Shown here: positions 23,847 through 33,114 of the stretch, in pieces
Position numbering within the stretch: the stretch's first letter is position 1
Layout: each line of letters opens with the position of its first letter
Assembly: GCA_026984775.1 (NCBI GenBank)
Contig: JALSRM010000009.1
Coordinates: 1-38,865 of the forward strand
Origin: Gammaproteobacteria bacterium
Lineage (GTDB): Bacteria; Pseudomonadota; Gammaproteobacteria; CAJXQU01
DNA: 38,865 nucleotides
Direction of reading: 5' to 3'
Position numbers and translations under genes: made by a program
The notes under the pieces: generated by a model
What the model was told of the DNA's origin: nothing
What the model saw: the letters and a program-made list of their open reading frames with translations, nothing else
Database searches by the model: none

Positions 23847-24977
23847 CTATATCAGTCGCTTGTGTGCTTTTTTCTTTATGATGCCAAAGAAAACGAACAT
23901 CATGATCAGCAATGCGGCACAGTTGCTTAAAATGATTGGCCAGATATCACCAGCCAGAAAGATTGTCTGCAGAATGGCAACGAAATACCGTGCCGGGATA
24001 ATATGAGTAATGAACTGGATGGGTTCTGGCATGGCGCTGATTTGGAAAATGAAGCCGGATAGAATAAAGGCAGGGAGAAAGGTCGTGATAATTGCGATCT
24101 GGCCGGCAACGAACTGGTTCTTTGCAACTGTCGAGATCAGCAACCCCATACCGAGTGCGACCATCATGAACAGTGCAGAGGCTGCAGTAAGTGCCAGAAA
24201 TGAACCGCGCAGAGGGACATCAAACAGCCAGACTGCCATGGCTACGCTCAGAAACATCCCTCCCATACCAAGAATGAAATAGGGAATCAGCTTCCCGAGG
24301 AGGATCTCACTAATGCGAATGGGGGTCACCATCAGGGCTTCCATGGTGCCTCTCTCCCATTCACGGGCAACGACCATTGATGTCAGCAAGGCACCTATCA
24401 AGGTCATGATGACGGCAATCAGACCTGGTACGAGGAAATAGCGACTGTTGACGGCAGCATTGAACCAGATCCGGGGTTCGATCATGACTGGAGTCTTTAG
24501 ATCATGCCCTTGGTCGCGGGAAAAGCTCGATAGCCAGGTCTGCCAGACACCTTGAATATACCCCACCGAAATACGTGCCTGATTGGCATTGACACCGTTG
24601 ACGTAGACACCAATCGGCGCAGTTTTCCGGGATAAGAGACGGTCGCTGAAGTCGTTACGTAACCAGACGATCCCATCCACTTTATGTTCCATCAAGGCTA
24701 TTTCTGCATCCTGAACAGTATGGTATAGAACGGGAATAAAATATTCGGAATGCTGAAAGGCGCCTATGAGGCCTGCTGTGTTTGTATCCGGTTGTTCAAC
24801 CACAGTGGCCAGCCTGATGTGTTTTGCGTCCAGAGAGACACCATAGCCAAACAGCAGTAGGAGAATGACCGGCATGATAAAGGCGATCGCAATGCTGGAG
24901 GGATCACGCAGGATCTGGAGACTTTCTTTTCTGATCAGCCCCTTCAGGCGCATACGTTTTCGCAAAGAGCGATTCAT
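23847..24977 (-). CDS. ybhS: ABC-2 type exporter permease (YbhS-like)
   Basis: The 376-residue permease has the same fold as its downstream partner. It has a membrane segment near 28-48, a periplasmic domain with HKVDGIVWLRNDF, then VAREWERGTMEALMVTPIRISEILLGK and further membrane segments. Length and place match E. coli YbhS (about 377 residues). Its start overlaps the ATPase stop by 4 bases. The basic N-terminus (MNRSLRKRMRLKGLIRKE) fits the cytoplasmic face. The transported compound is not shown by the sequence. The E. coli system has been linked to drug efflux and to Na+(Li+)/H+ exchange. Confidence 0.88.
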   Translation of the reverse strand: MNRSLRKRMRLKGLIRKESLQILRDPSSIAIAFIMPVILLLLFGYGVSLDAKHIRLATVVEQPDTNTAGLIGAFQHSEYFIPVLYHTVQDAEIALMEHKVDGIVWLRNDFSDRLLSRKTAPIGVYVNGVNANQARISVGYIQGVWQTWLSSFSRDQGHDLKTPVMIEPRIWFNAAVNSRYFLVPGLIAVIMTLIGALLTSMVVAREWERGTMEALMVTPIRISEILLGKLIPYFILGMGGMFLSVAMAVWLFDVPLRGSFLALTAASALFMMVALGMGLLISTVAKNQFVAGQIAIITTFLPAFILSGFIFQISAMPEPIQFITHIIPARYFVAILQTIFLAGDIWPIILSNCAALLIMMFVFFGIIKKKAHKRLI

Positions 24978-26737
24978 GCGGCCTGACCCTCTGTGTTCTT
25001 GCCATATTCAATAAGAGTAATAAAGACATCTTCCATGGTGGGATCCGGCAGATCAGGTCTCTGTATGCTGGATTTCAGTTCAGCAGGTGACCCTTCGGCG
25101 AGAACCTTCCCCTCGGACATGATGATGAGACGATCACAATAGTTTGCTTCATCCATGAAATGTGTCGTGACAAGCACTGTTACTCCCGATTCGGCCAGTG
25201 TATTGATCCGCAGCCAGAACTCTCTCCTTGCGAGGGGATCCACCCCTGAGGTGGGTTCATCAAGGAAAAGGATCTCGGGTTCGTGCATGAGCGAAGCGGC
25301 CATAGCCAGCCTTTGTTTGAAACCCAGTGGCAAATCACCGGCGATCGTGTCTCTGTAGGGGGCAAGTTCAAAGGTAGAAAGTGCCCAGCCGATTCGCGTC
25401 TTTTTCCTTTTCCTGGCCAGGCCATAGGCACTGGCAAAAAACCGAAGATTCTGTTCGACGGACAGGTTGGCATAGAGTGAGAAACGCTGCGCCATATAGC
25501 CTATCTTGCCCCGTGCTTCGGCTGAAGCAGTACGTAGATCGTGACCTGCGGTACGTACTGTACCAGTTGTTACTGGCAGTAACCCACAGAGCATTCGAAA
25601 GGTGGTGGATTTACCTGCCCCATTCGCTCCGAGCAGGCCAAAGATCTCGCCTCTTTTTACTTGAAAGCTGACATCATTGACAGCAATAAAATCGCCGAAC
25701 TTTCGCTTCAGATTTTTTACTTCTATGACAACTTCGCTTGCTTCTTGTCGGGATATGTTTTTTTGTTGAAGAGGGGCAAGATCATAGGGGACCCTGGTTT
25801 TCTTTTCAGTTCCCAGTGTAGCAATGAAGGCATCTTCAAAGATTGGTTCTGCAGGCTCAATCTTCAGATTGGAATCATCAGGAAAATAGGCAACAAGATC
25901 TGGCATGCCCTCTGTTTCGGTTACAACACGCACCTTTTCTCCTTCGATAATGGCATCGGTAATTCCTGGAATCGAGTTAAGCCGGATTGACAACGAACGT
26001 TTGTTGATTGCGGGTGCCGAGATATGGAAAACCCGACCTTTAAGAGGTTGGCTGAATGATCGAGGTGCTCCTTGGCCGAGCCGTTTCCCCTGGTGCATGA
26101 GGATGATCTCATCACATCGTTCGGCCTCGTCCAGGTAGGCCGTACTCAGCAGCACACTCATTCCTTCGTCTTGGACTTGCCGGTAGATGATTGACCAGAG
26201 TTCACGCCGGGAGACAGGGTCGACACCCACCGTCGGTTCATCGAGAATCAACAGCCGGGGTGGGTGGATCAGAGTACACGCCAGTCCGAGTTTCTGTTTC
26301 ATCCCTCCTGACAATTTACCCGAGAGGCGGTTTGTAAAAGGAGCAAGTCCAGTCATGTGCATTAGTTCTTGATACCGCTCTGTCCGATCCTTATCGCTGA
26401 CACCTTGTAGATCGGCATACAGATCCAGATTTTCCTGAACCGTCAAATCCTCATACAGTCCAAACCGTTGAGGCATGTAACCCACAGATGATTGGACACG
26501 CAGCGGATTTTGAACGGCATCGATACCGAGAACCATGATTCTTCCCTGATCCGGTAATAACAAACCAGTGGCGAGCCGCATCAGGGTGGTCTTTCCTGCT
26601 CCATCAGGACCAATCAGACCGGTGACCTTTCCGTAATCTATCTTCAGACTCATGTCGTCAACGGCCACAACAGTCCTGTTACCTGATGAAAAGGTTTTAC
26701 TGACACTCTCCAGCTCGAGAGCGTTGGATGTTTTCAC
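24974..26737 (-). CDS. ybhF: ABC exporter ATPase with two fused nucleotide-binding domains (YbhF-like)
   Basis: Two ABC ATPase domains are fused in 587 residues. Domain 1 has Walker A GPDGAGKTT, signature LSGGMKQK and Walker B LLILDEPTVGVD. Domain 2 starts near residue 340 with GANGAGKST, a weakened signature LPLGFKQR and ILFLDEPTSGVD. The weakened second signature is usual in such tandem ATPases and suggests that the two sites are not equal. It energises the two permeases that follow. The start is GTG at 26737, directly after the TAA of the membrane-fusion gene, with GGAG 9 bases upstream. Length and order match E. coli YbhF (about 578 residues). Confidence 0.92.
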   Translation of the reverse strand: MKTSNALELESVSKTFSSGNRTVVAVDDMSLKIDYGKVTGLIGPDGAGKTTLMRLATGLLLPDQGRIMVLGIDAVQNPLRVQSSVGYMPQRFGLYEDLTVQENLDLYADLQGVSDKDRTERYQELMHMTGLAPFTNRLSGKLSGGMKQKLGLACTLIHPPRLLILDEPTVGVDPVSRRELWSIIYRQVQDEGMSVLLSTAYLDEAERCDEIILMHQGKRLGQGAPRSFSQPLKGRVFHISAPAINKRSLSIRLNSIPGITDAIIEGEKVRVVTETEGMPDLVAYFPDDSNLKIEPAEPIFEDAFIATLGTEKKTRVPYDLAPLQQKNISRQEASEVVIEVKNLKRKFGDFIAVNDVSFQVKRGEIFGLLGANGAGKSTTFRMLCGLLPVTTGTVRTAGHDLRTASAEARGKIGYMAQRFSLYANLSVEQNLRFFASAYGLARKRKKTRIGWALSTFELAPYRDTIAGDLPLGFKQRLAMAASLMHEPEILFLDEPTSGVDPLARREFWLRINTLAESGVTVLVTTHFMDEANYCDRLIIMSEGKVLAEGSPAELKSSIQRPDLPDPTMEDVFITLIEYGKNTEGQAA

Positions 26738-27790
26738 TTAATGTGACTCCGTTTCCTTGCAGGGTGGTTGGTCATTCGTCCAAGATTCCATGCTCTGGTT
26801 GAGCGGGATCTGGACAGTTGCGGGCATTCCCAGCCGTAATTCATTGTCAGGATTGCAGACAAAAATCCGGGCCTGATACACCAGCCTCGTGCGCAATTCC
26901 GGTGTCTGTACATTTTTGGGTGTAAATTCAGCCGTGGGTGATATAAAACCAACCCAGCCCTGATATTCCTTTTCGGGAAAACTGTCTGTGAAGATACTGG
27001 CCCGGGCACCGAGTTTGACTTTTCCCAGGCTGGGTTCGGGGATATAGGCCCTGACCCAAAGCGGGTCATTCAGTGCCAGGGTATACACCGGTTGTTGTGG
27101 TGAAGCCATATCGCCGGGTTCGAGTAATCTTTCTCTGATGATTCCATCGGCAGGTGCATAGAGATCGGCATCCTTTAGTTGTTTTATGGCAAGAACCCGT
27201 TGTGCATCCAGGCTTTGTAACTTTGCCTGTGCGGCAGCAATATCCTCTTTGCGCGGTCCTTCCCTGACAAGTGCGAGCGTCTCTTGGGCAACCTTCAAAC
27301 GGGCCTGTGCAGAAGATACTGCCGACAGTGCATCATCCAGTTTCTGTTGCGATGCAAGGTTTTTGCTATGAAGTGATTTCAGGCGTTTGTAGGTTCGTCG
27401 GGCTTCATAAAGGAGTGTCTCGGCTTCCTTGACCTTCGCCTCTGCTTGTCTGATTTCCTGGGGACGGCTGCCCGCTTCCAGTTTTGCCACTGTCTGTTTC
27501 TGCGCTTCCAGAAGCGCTTTAACCTTGTCGACATTGGCCTCAAAAGCCGTTTTATCGAGGGAAGCCAGACGTTGCCCCTTTTTGACGGCATCCCCTTCCC
27601 AGAAGAGCATCTGATCAATGCGTTCGACTGCAAGAAATGCCAGATCGACCTCTCTTATATCTATATTTCCATAAATGACGAGCCTGTCGGATTCCTTGGC
27701 GGGTTTCTGTTGTTGTAGCCACCACCAGCCAACACCTGCAATAACAGCCAGAAGCACGACCCATCGAAAAATAATTTTTAAAGATTTCAT
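26738..27790 (-). CDS. ybhG: HlyD/RND-type membrane fusion protein (YbhG-like)
   Basis: The 350-residue protein has one N-terminal membrane anchor (about 9-25). A split lipoyl domain follows (IDQMLFWEGDAVKKGQRLASLD and DLYAPADGIIRERLLEPGD), with a long coiled-coil hairpin between the halves (about 85-210), then beta-barrel regions. It would link the inner-membrane ABC exporter to an outer-membrane channel such as TolC, which is not encoded here. It leads the operon ybhG-F-S-R. The E. coli regulator gene cecR (ybiH), which normally precedes this operon, is absent. Confidence 0.9.
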   Translation of the reverse strand: MKSLKIIFRWVVLLAVIAGVGWWWLQQQKPAKESDRLVIYGNIDIREVDLAFLAVERIDQMLFWEGDAVKKGQRLASLDKTAFEANVDKVKALLEAQKQTVAKLEAGSRPQEIRQAEAKVKEAETLLYEARRTYKRLKSLHSKNLASQQKLDDALSAVSSAQARLKVAQETLALVREGPRKEDIAAAQAKLQSLDAQRVLAIKQLKDADLYAPADGIIRERLLEPGDMASPQQPVYTLALNDPLWVRAYIPEPSLGKVKLGARASIFTDSFPEKEYQGWVGFISPTAEFTPKNVQTPELRTRLVYQARIFVCNPDNELRLGMPATVQIPLNQSMESWTNDQPPCKETESH

Positions 27791-27887
27791 TGTGGTTTAT
27801 CTCAATAGGATCGATATATGGATCCAAGCTGCAAATAACAGGTTTGTAACCCTTGCTGAAGGGCTCTAAGGTGTTATGAAGCCGAAC

Positions 27888-28061
27888 TTATTGATTCAGT
27901 TTTTCAAGTATCTGTTCAAGCAGAGCTTTTCGATCTTTCAGACGCTGTTTGAAATCATGTTGATCTGTATCAGCTATTTCATAGCTGAGATCGGATATCT
28001 TACTCTCCAGGATTTCAGCGAGAATTTCTTTTTCTTGTTGCTCCAAGGGTAACTGGATCAT
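27888..28061 (-). CDS. Small 57-residue coiled-coil protein, function unknown
   Basis: The ATG at 28061 is preceded by a good AAAGGAG site 7 bases upstream. The product MIQLPLEQQEKEILAEILES... is acidic, highly helical and leucine-periodic, and ends KALLEQILEKLNQ. A longer frame starting near 28487 would run through antisense sequence of hppA and is rejected. The gene diverges from hppA, with 64 bases between their starts. I recognise no family. It has no membrane segment; a small regulatory or dimerising protein is possible. Confidence 0.65.
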   Translation of the reverse strand: MIQLPLEQQEKEILAEILESKISDLSYEIADTDQHDFKQRLKDRKALLEQILEKLNQ

Positions 28062-28125
28062 AGTAAGCTCCTTTGATTCTAGAAATGAAATCTTGGTTAT
28101 CATAACAATACGGAATTTAAAGATC

Positions 28126-30174
28126 ATGATCTGGAACAATTTATCGATACTTTCACTTGCAGGCATAGGTGTTTTGTATGCACTGTGGTGTGCTTGGTCT
28201 GTATTAAAAATTCCGGTGGAAGATAAGGCTTTGTTGGTACCTGCTTCAGCCATCCAGGCCGGTGCCGGAGCGTTTATCCGAACACAATATCTGACGGTGT
28301 TAATCATTGGAGTATTGATTTTTATCGTTCTGTGGCGAGTCCCCCAGTTTGGATTATTGACAGCGATCGGGTTTGCCATTGGGGGATTCTTTTCAGCACT
28401 ATCAGGTATTATTGGCATGAATGTTTCGGTTCGGGCCAATGTACGTACCGCTATCGCCGCCGGGCATGGTCTGTCTACTGCGTTCAAAACATCGCTGACA
28501 GCCGGTTCGGTGACTGGTTTTTTGGTTGGATCACTGGTTCTCCTCAGTGTCAGTGGATTCTATCTGTTGTTGATCAAACTCAGTGGAGGCCAACAACCTG
28601 AGATGATGCCCATGATTGGTCTCGGTTTTGGAGCTTCCCTGATCAGTATTTTTTCCCGACTCGGGGGTGGCATTTTCACCAAGGCCGCAGATGTGGGTGC
28701 GGATCTGGCAGGAAAGATAGAACAGGGGATCCCTGAGGATGATGCACGAAACCCTGCGGTTATTGCGGACAATGTGGGTGATAATGTGGGCGACTGTGCG
28801 GGCATGGCTGCCGATGTCTTTGAAAGCTATGTGGTCACATTGATCGCAACGATGTTGGTCGCAGGATCGGTTGATCCGGACAAACCCGCCCTGATGTATC
28901 TTCCATTGGCACTTGGAAGCGTGGCCATTCTTTGCGGAATGATCGGTATGCAGTTCATCCGTTTGCCGAGAAATAACAGCATTCTGACTGCTCTGACTTT
29001 TGGTGTCTTCATGAGTGTGATTCTGACTATGGCTGGAAATTATTTTCTTTGCCAGAAAATGATGAGTGATGTGGATCTGCTAACGGGCCAACAGGCTTTC
29101 CTGTTAACAGTCATCGGTCTGATCGTTGCGCTTGCCCTCATTTTCACAACGGATTATTTTACCTCGAGCCGATTTAGACCTGTATTGCGTATCGTACAGG
29201 CTTCAAAATCCGGACATGCTACCAATATCATTACCGGCCTTGCAGTAGGTTTGAGGGCGACAACGGTTCCGACCCTGATCATTGTCACCGGCATTCTCGT
29301 TTCGTATGGCATAGGGGGAATATATGGTATTGCCATTTCTACCTGTGCGATGCTGGCATTGACACCGGTGATCATTTCCATTGATGCTTATGGTCCCGTC
29401 ACAGACAATGCGGGCGGGATTGTGGAAATGGCCGGACGACCGGATTCGATCAGATGTGTGACCGATCAGCTGGATGCAGCAGGTAATACAACCAAGGCGG
29501 TAACAAAGACGTTTGCCATCGGCTCAGCGGCACTGGCTGCGTTGGTGTTGTTCGCGGTTTACAATATGGAGTTTGTAAAACGTTCGACTCACCTTATTTT
29601 TACTCTGGACAATGCCTATACCTTGTCGGGGATCTTTATTGGTTCTCTGGTTCCTTTTCTATTCAGTGGTTTTGCTCTGGAGGCCGTAGGGGGTGCAGCC
29701 GCCAAGATTGTTCAAGAGGTGAGGCGGCAATTTCAGGAGCACCCCGGAATCCTGAGTGGGGAAGAAAGTCCCGATTATGAAGAGGCTGTCAGGATGCTGA
29801 CCCTGGCCTCCATTAAAGGGATGCTAACTCCTGCCTTGTTTACCGTGATAATCCCCTTGTTGATTGCTCTCCTCTGGCAACCTTTTTCGATGCCTGGTAG
29901 TGGTGCCCAGATTATGGGTGGGGTACTGATTGGAGCCATTGCCAGCGGTCTGTTGATGGCTCTGTCCATGACGATCGGGGGGGCTGCCTGGGATAATGCA
30001 AAAAAGTATATTGAGGCAGGCCACGAAGGTGGTAAGGGCTCCGCAGCCCATCATGCCGCAATCACCGGGGATACGGTTGGCGATCCCTACAAGGATACAG
30101 CAGGACCCGCAATCAATCCGATGCTCAAGGTGCTTAATATACTCGCAGTTTTATTGGTGCCTTTTCTTGTCTGA
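28126..30174 (+). CDS. hppA: Membrane H+-translocating pyrophosphatase, K+-independent type
   Basis: The protein (682 residues from the ATG at 28126) has about 16 membrane segments. It also has the pyrophosphate-binding motifs DVGADLAGKIEQGIPEDD and NVGDNVGDCAGMAADVFESY, with a C-terminal GDTVGDPYKDTAGPAINP. It uses pyrophosphate hydrolysis to pump protons out of the cytoplasm. The segment GNTTKAVTK (29482-29508) has Lys (29494-29496) at the position that is Ala in K+-dependent enzymes, which marks the K+-independent class. The TTG at 28093 is an alternative start, but neither site has a strong ribosome-binding sequence. Pyrophosphate from biosynthesis, including CoA activation, would be its fuel. 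Confidence 0.94.
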   Translation: MIWNNLSILSLAGIGVLYALWCAWSVLKIPVEDKALLVPASAIQAGAGAFIRTQYLTVLIIGVLIFIVLWRVPQFGLLTAIGFAIGGFFSALSGIIGMNVSVRANVRTAIAAGHGLSTAFKTSLTAGSVTGFLVGSLVLLSVSGFYLLLIKLSGGQQPEMMPMIGLGFGASLISIFSRLGGGIFTKAADVGADLAGKIEQGIPEDDARNPAVIADNVGDNVGDCAGMAADVFESYVVTLIATMLVAGSVDPDKPALMYLPLALGSVAILCGMIGMQFIRLPRNNSILTALTFGVFMSVILTMAGNYFLCQKMMSDVDLLTGQQAFLLTVIGLIVALALIFTTDYFTSSRFRPVLRIVQASKSGHATNIITGLAVGLRATTVPTLIIVTGILVSYGIGGIYGIAISTCAMLALTPVIISIDAYGPVTDNAGGIVEMAGRPDSIRCVTDQLDAAGNTTKAVTKTFAIGSAALAALVLFAVYNMEFVKRSTHLIFTLDNAYTLSGIFIGSLVPFLFSGFALEAVGGAAAKIVQEVRRQFQEHPGILSGEESPDYEEAVRMLTLASIKGMLTPALFTVIIPLLIALLWQPFSMPGSGAQIMGGVLIGAIASGLLMALSMTIGGAAWDNAKKYIEAGHEGGKGSAAHHAAITGDTVGDPYKDTAGPAINPMLKVLNILAVLLVPFLV

Positions 30175-30182
30175 ACATCGCT

Positions 30183-30926
30183 TCAGAACATATGATGGCC
30201 ACCATTGATTGAGAAGTTGGCCCCAGTGATATATCCGGCCGCATCATCGGTGAGAAAAACGACCGTTCTGGAGATGTCTTCTGGAACACCAAAGTGGCCA
30301 ACGGGTATCTCTTCCATGATTTTATTTCGGATCTCTTCCGGTACTGCCATGACCATTTGAGTTGCAATATACCCTGGAGAAATTGTATTGACGAGGACTC
30401 CTTTTCTGGCACCTTCCCGTGCAAGCGCCTTGGTGAATCCATGTAGCCCCGCCTTTGCAGCACTGTAGTTGGCTTGACCGAATTGGCCTTTTTGTCCGTT
30501 GATTGAGGAGATGTTTACGATGCGTCCCCACTGGCGTTCCAGCATACCGGGGAAGACCTGCTTCGTCATATTGAAGGCGCCTGTCAGATCGACATTGATG
30601 ACAGCGTCCCAATCCTCGAGAGTCATCTTTTTCATGGTTCGATCACGCGTAATACCTGCATTGTTGACCAGGATATCCACAGGGCCGATATCTTTCTCAA
30701 CCTTTCCAATCATCTCCCTGCAGCTTTCGTAATCTGCGACATCAGCTTCATAGATTGCGATATCGAATCCTTCTCTCCGGCGTTCTTCCTGCCATTCGTG
30801 GGCCTTTTCTTCATTGACCTTGCGGTATGTGGAAACCACACGCCGGCCTTGTTTTGTGAGATCCCGGCACATAGCGGTTCCAAGGCCACCAATACCACCT
30901 GTGACAACGGCTACTCTACTCATCAT
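30183..30926 (-). CDS. phaB: Acetoacetyl-CoA reductase PhaB (SDR family)
   Basis: The 247-residue short-chain dehydrogenase has the nucleotide motif TGGIGGLG (9-16), NNAG (88-91) and the catalytic Ser141, Tyr154 and Lys158 (YSAAKAG). The C-terminus, GANFSINGGHHMF, and the segment NGQKGQFGQANYSAAK are typical of PhaB. FabG proteins differ at these sites. It makes (R)-3-hydroxybutyryl-CoA from acetoacetyl-CoA with NADPH, feeding the synthase encoded at 19901. AGGAG precedes the start. It converges with hppA, with only 8 bases between the stops. No phaA thiolase gene lies in this window. Confidence 0.93.
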   Translation of the reverse strand: MMSRVAVVTGGIGGLGTAMCRDLTKQGRRVVSTYRKVNEEKAHEWQEERRREGFDIAIYEADVADYESCREMIGKVEKDIGPVDILVNNAGITRDRTMKKMTLEDWDAVINVDLTGAFNMTKQVFPGMLERQWGRIVNISSINGQKGQFGQANYSAAKAGLHGFTKALAREGARKGVLVNTISPGYIATQMVMAVPEEIRNKIMEEIPVGHFGVPEDISRTVVFLTDDAAGYITGANFSINGGHHMF

Positions 30927-31060
30927 CGATTCTCCTGATGTAATCCAATAGACTCTCCATAGATGGTGGTGGAAACAGATAAATCAAGTGCATGTATCGT
31001 GGATCCTCATTCAGAGAGAGTAAATCCTGTATTATGCAGACATGGTTGTGAATCACTGAG

Positions 31061-31762
31061 ATGAATGAAATGACTGCAAGCGCTGGGCGTCTTACATTAG
31101 TACGTCATGGTGAATCGATCTGGAATCGGCAGAACCGTTTTACCGGATGGGTGGATGTTTCCCTGAGCAAACAGGGAATGAAAGAGGCCGTCAGAATGGG
31201 TAAACAACTGTGCGATTATCGTTATGATGTCGCATTTTCCTCAACTCTGTTACGGGCTCAGGATACGCTTTACGAGATCCTTAAACACAATTGCCATTGC
31301 GATCAATACATGCGGGTTCATGAATTGAGCAGAGAGTGGTATGAACATTTCGTATCCTCAGGAGAAGATCGCACGGAATTGAAAATTTATATCTCCGAGA
31401 AACTAAATGAGCGGTATTATGGCGATTTGCAGGGTTTGAACAAGGATGAGATAAAAAAGCAGTATGGTGTAGAGCAGGTCCATGTCTGGCGTCGGAGTTA
31501 TTCGGTTGCTCCTCCGGGAGGGGAAAGTCTTGCCGATACGGCAAAACGAGTCCTTCCGTATTATAAAACGTACATCGTTCCCTGGCTGGAAAAGGGCCGA
31601 TCGGTTCTGGTCTCGGCACATGGGAACTCGCTGCGTGCACTGATCATGTATCTAGAAAAGATGACGCCAGATGAAATAGAAAATTTTGAAATTCCAACAG
31701 GCACCCCTTATATATATATTTTCGATCGTCGGCTGGAAATACGTGAGAAGAAGGTTTTATGA
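31061..31762 (+). CDS. gpmA: 2,3-bisphosphoglycerate-dependent phosphoglycerate mutase
   Basis: The 233-residue protein has the histidine-phosphatase motif LVRHGES, with catalytic His16. It also has FTGWVDVSLSKQG, the E-R-Y-Y-G-D-L-Q-G-L-N segment and SAHGNSLRALI with the second catalytic His. These features define dPGM (GpmA), which interconverts 3- and 2-phosphoglycerate in glycolysis and gluconeogenesis. Residues 89-107 include an unusual stretch (SSGEDRTELKIYISEK) that may be a local variant. A -10-like TATTAT lies at 31030-31035. Its stop overlaps the start of the next permease gene (ATGA), so the two are co-translated. Confidence 0.92.
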   Translation: MNEMTASAGRLTLVRHGESIWNRQNRFTGWVDVSLSKQGMKEAVRMGKQLCDYRYDVAFSSTLLRAQDTLYEILKHNCHCDQYMRVHELSREWYEHFVSSGEDRTELKIYISEKLNERYYGDLQGLNKDEIKKQYGVEQVHVWRRSYSVAPPGGESLADTAKRVLPYYKTYIVPWLEKGRSVLVSAHGNSLRALIMYLEKMTPDEIENFEIPTGTPYIYIFDRRLEIREKKVL

Positions 31763-33072
31763 GTGATACTATGGTCAAGGGAAAACCCATTGGTTTCTGG
31801 TCGGCGGTAGCCATGGGCATTGGAGCCATGGTTGGAGCGGGGATCTTCGCACTGCTGGGTGAGGCTGGGGCTATTTCTGGAAGCGCGGTGTATATTTCCT
31901 TTATCATCGGTGGAATTATCGCACTGTCAAGCGCCTATTCATTGGGAAAGCTTGGAGCACGCTATCCTGCAGCAGGAGGTATCGTTGAATATCTGGTACA
32001 AGCTTATGGCAGCGGTTTTTTTACCGGTGTAACCAGTTTGATCCTGTATGGTGCTGCTGTTGTTTCTCTCAGCCTCATTGCAAAGGCCTTTGGTAATTAT
32101 GCGGTCACCTTTCTGCCTGATGGACATGCGCCCTGGTGGCACCACGTCTTTTCAGTCGCCATTGTACTTTTTTTCGTCATCGTCAATTTGAATGGAGCAC
32201 GAAATGTTGCGTTTTGGGAGCGAATAACAGTTATCTTCAAGTTTCTAGCGTTAGCAGGCCTTGCGATTGCAGGTATTGTTTATTTGAATCCAGAATTATT
32301 GTCTCCTTCGTTATATCCTCCGGTTAAGGATATCTTTTTCTCTCTATCGATTACCTTTTTTGCCTATGAGGGCTTCAGAGTCATTACCAATTCAGCAGAG
32401 GATATGCCGGATCCAGGGAAAACATTACCTCGTGCGATGATCACTTCCGTTTTACTGGTCATGCTCTTGTATGTAGGGGTTTCCTTTGCCGTGTTTGGAA
32501 ACCTGCCGGTAGAAACCGTGATTGCTACCAAAGATTATGCACTGGCACAGGCGGCCAAGCCCATTTTTGGGCAGATTGGGTTCACAGTTGTTGCCCTGGC
32601 CGCGTTGGTGTCGACGGCTTCTTCAATCAATGCAAATCTTTATGCTGTGACGAATGTGACTTACCAACTCGCGAAGGATGGTGAATTACCAGAGGTCTTT
32701 GGTGCTCCGATCAGGCACAGTAGGGAAGGGCTTGTGATCAGTGGTATTTTGATAATTATCATGATGCTTTTATTCAATCTGGCAGAGATAGCCCTAACAG
32801 GCTCCGTTCTCATATTGACTGTACATACGATCACCCATTTTGGTCATTTGAAATTAATCAAGGAGACCAATGCATCACGTCCAATGATTGTAACGGCCAT
32901 TATTATGAGTCTGACCGCTGTAGTCCTGGCCTTAATCTATGAGAGTCAGAAATCAGACAATGTCTTATTGATGATGGCCGGATTTATCGTGATTGCAGCC
33001 ATGATTGAGTTTCTCTTGCAGAAACTTACCAATCGGGAAATCTTGCCACGAATGCCAACCATCAAACAATAA
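31759..33072 (+). CDS. APC-superfamily amino acid permease
   Basis: The 437-residue protein has about 12 membrane segments and the APC hallmarks. These are MGIGAMVGAGIFALLGEAG in helix 1 (unwound GxG substrate site) and FFAYEGFRVITNSAEDMPDPGKTLPRAM in the helix 6 region. It moves amino acids or related amines across the inner membrane; the substrate cannot be told from sequence. It is coupled to gpmA by a 4-base overlap and followed by an antiporter gene. A second APC protein at 34812 shares the same motifs but is clearly diverged, so the two are old paralogues rather than a fresh duplication. Confidence 0.88.
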   Translation: MSDTMVKGKPIGFWSAVAMGIGAMVGAGIFALLGEAGAISGSAVYISFIIGGIIALSSAYSLGKLGARYPAAGGIVEYLVQAYGSGFFTGVTSLILYGAAVVSLSLIAKAFGNYAVTFLPDGHAPWWHHVFSVAIVLFFVIVNLNGARNVAFWERITVIFKFLALAGLAIAGIVYLNPELLSPSLYPPVKDIFFSLSITFFAYEGFRVITNSAEDMPDPGKTLPRAMITSVLLVMLLYVGVSFAVFGNLPVETVIATKDYALAQAAKPIFGQIGFTVVALAALVSTASSINANLYAVTNVTYQLAKDGELPEVFGAPIRHSREGLVISGILIIIMMLLFNLAEIALTGSVLILTVHTITHFGHLKLIKETNASRPMIVTAIIMSLTAVVLALIYESQKSDNVLLMMAGFIVIAAMIEFLLQKLTNREILPRMPTIKQ

Positions 33073-33114
33073 TAATGAAAAGAAGAATAAAAAAGGCGAT
33101 AAAGGGAGATGGTG

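Noticed and set aside
28062-28487. Longer 199-residue minus-strand frame continuing upstream of the 57-residue gene
   Set aside because: It lies antisense to the well-supported hppA, and its proline-rich sequence has no domain. The internal ATG at 28061 has a good ribosome site.
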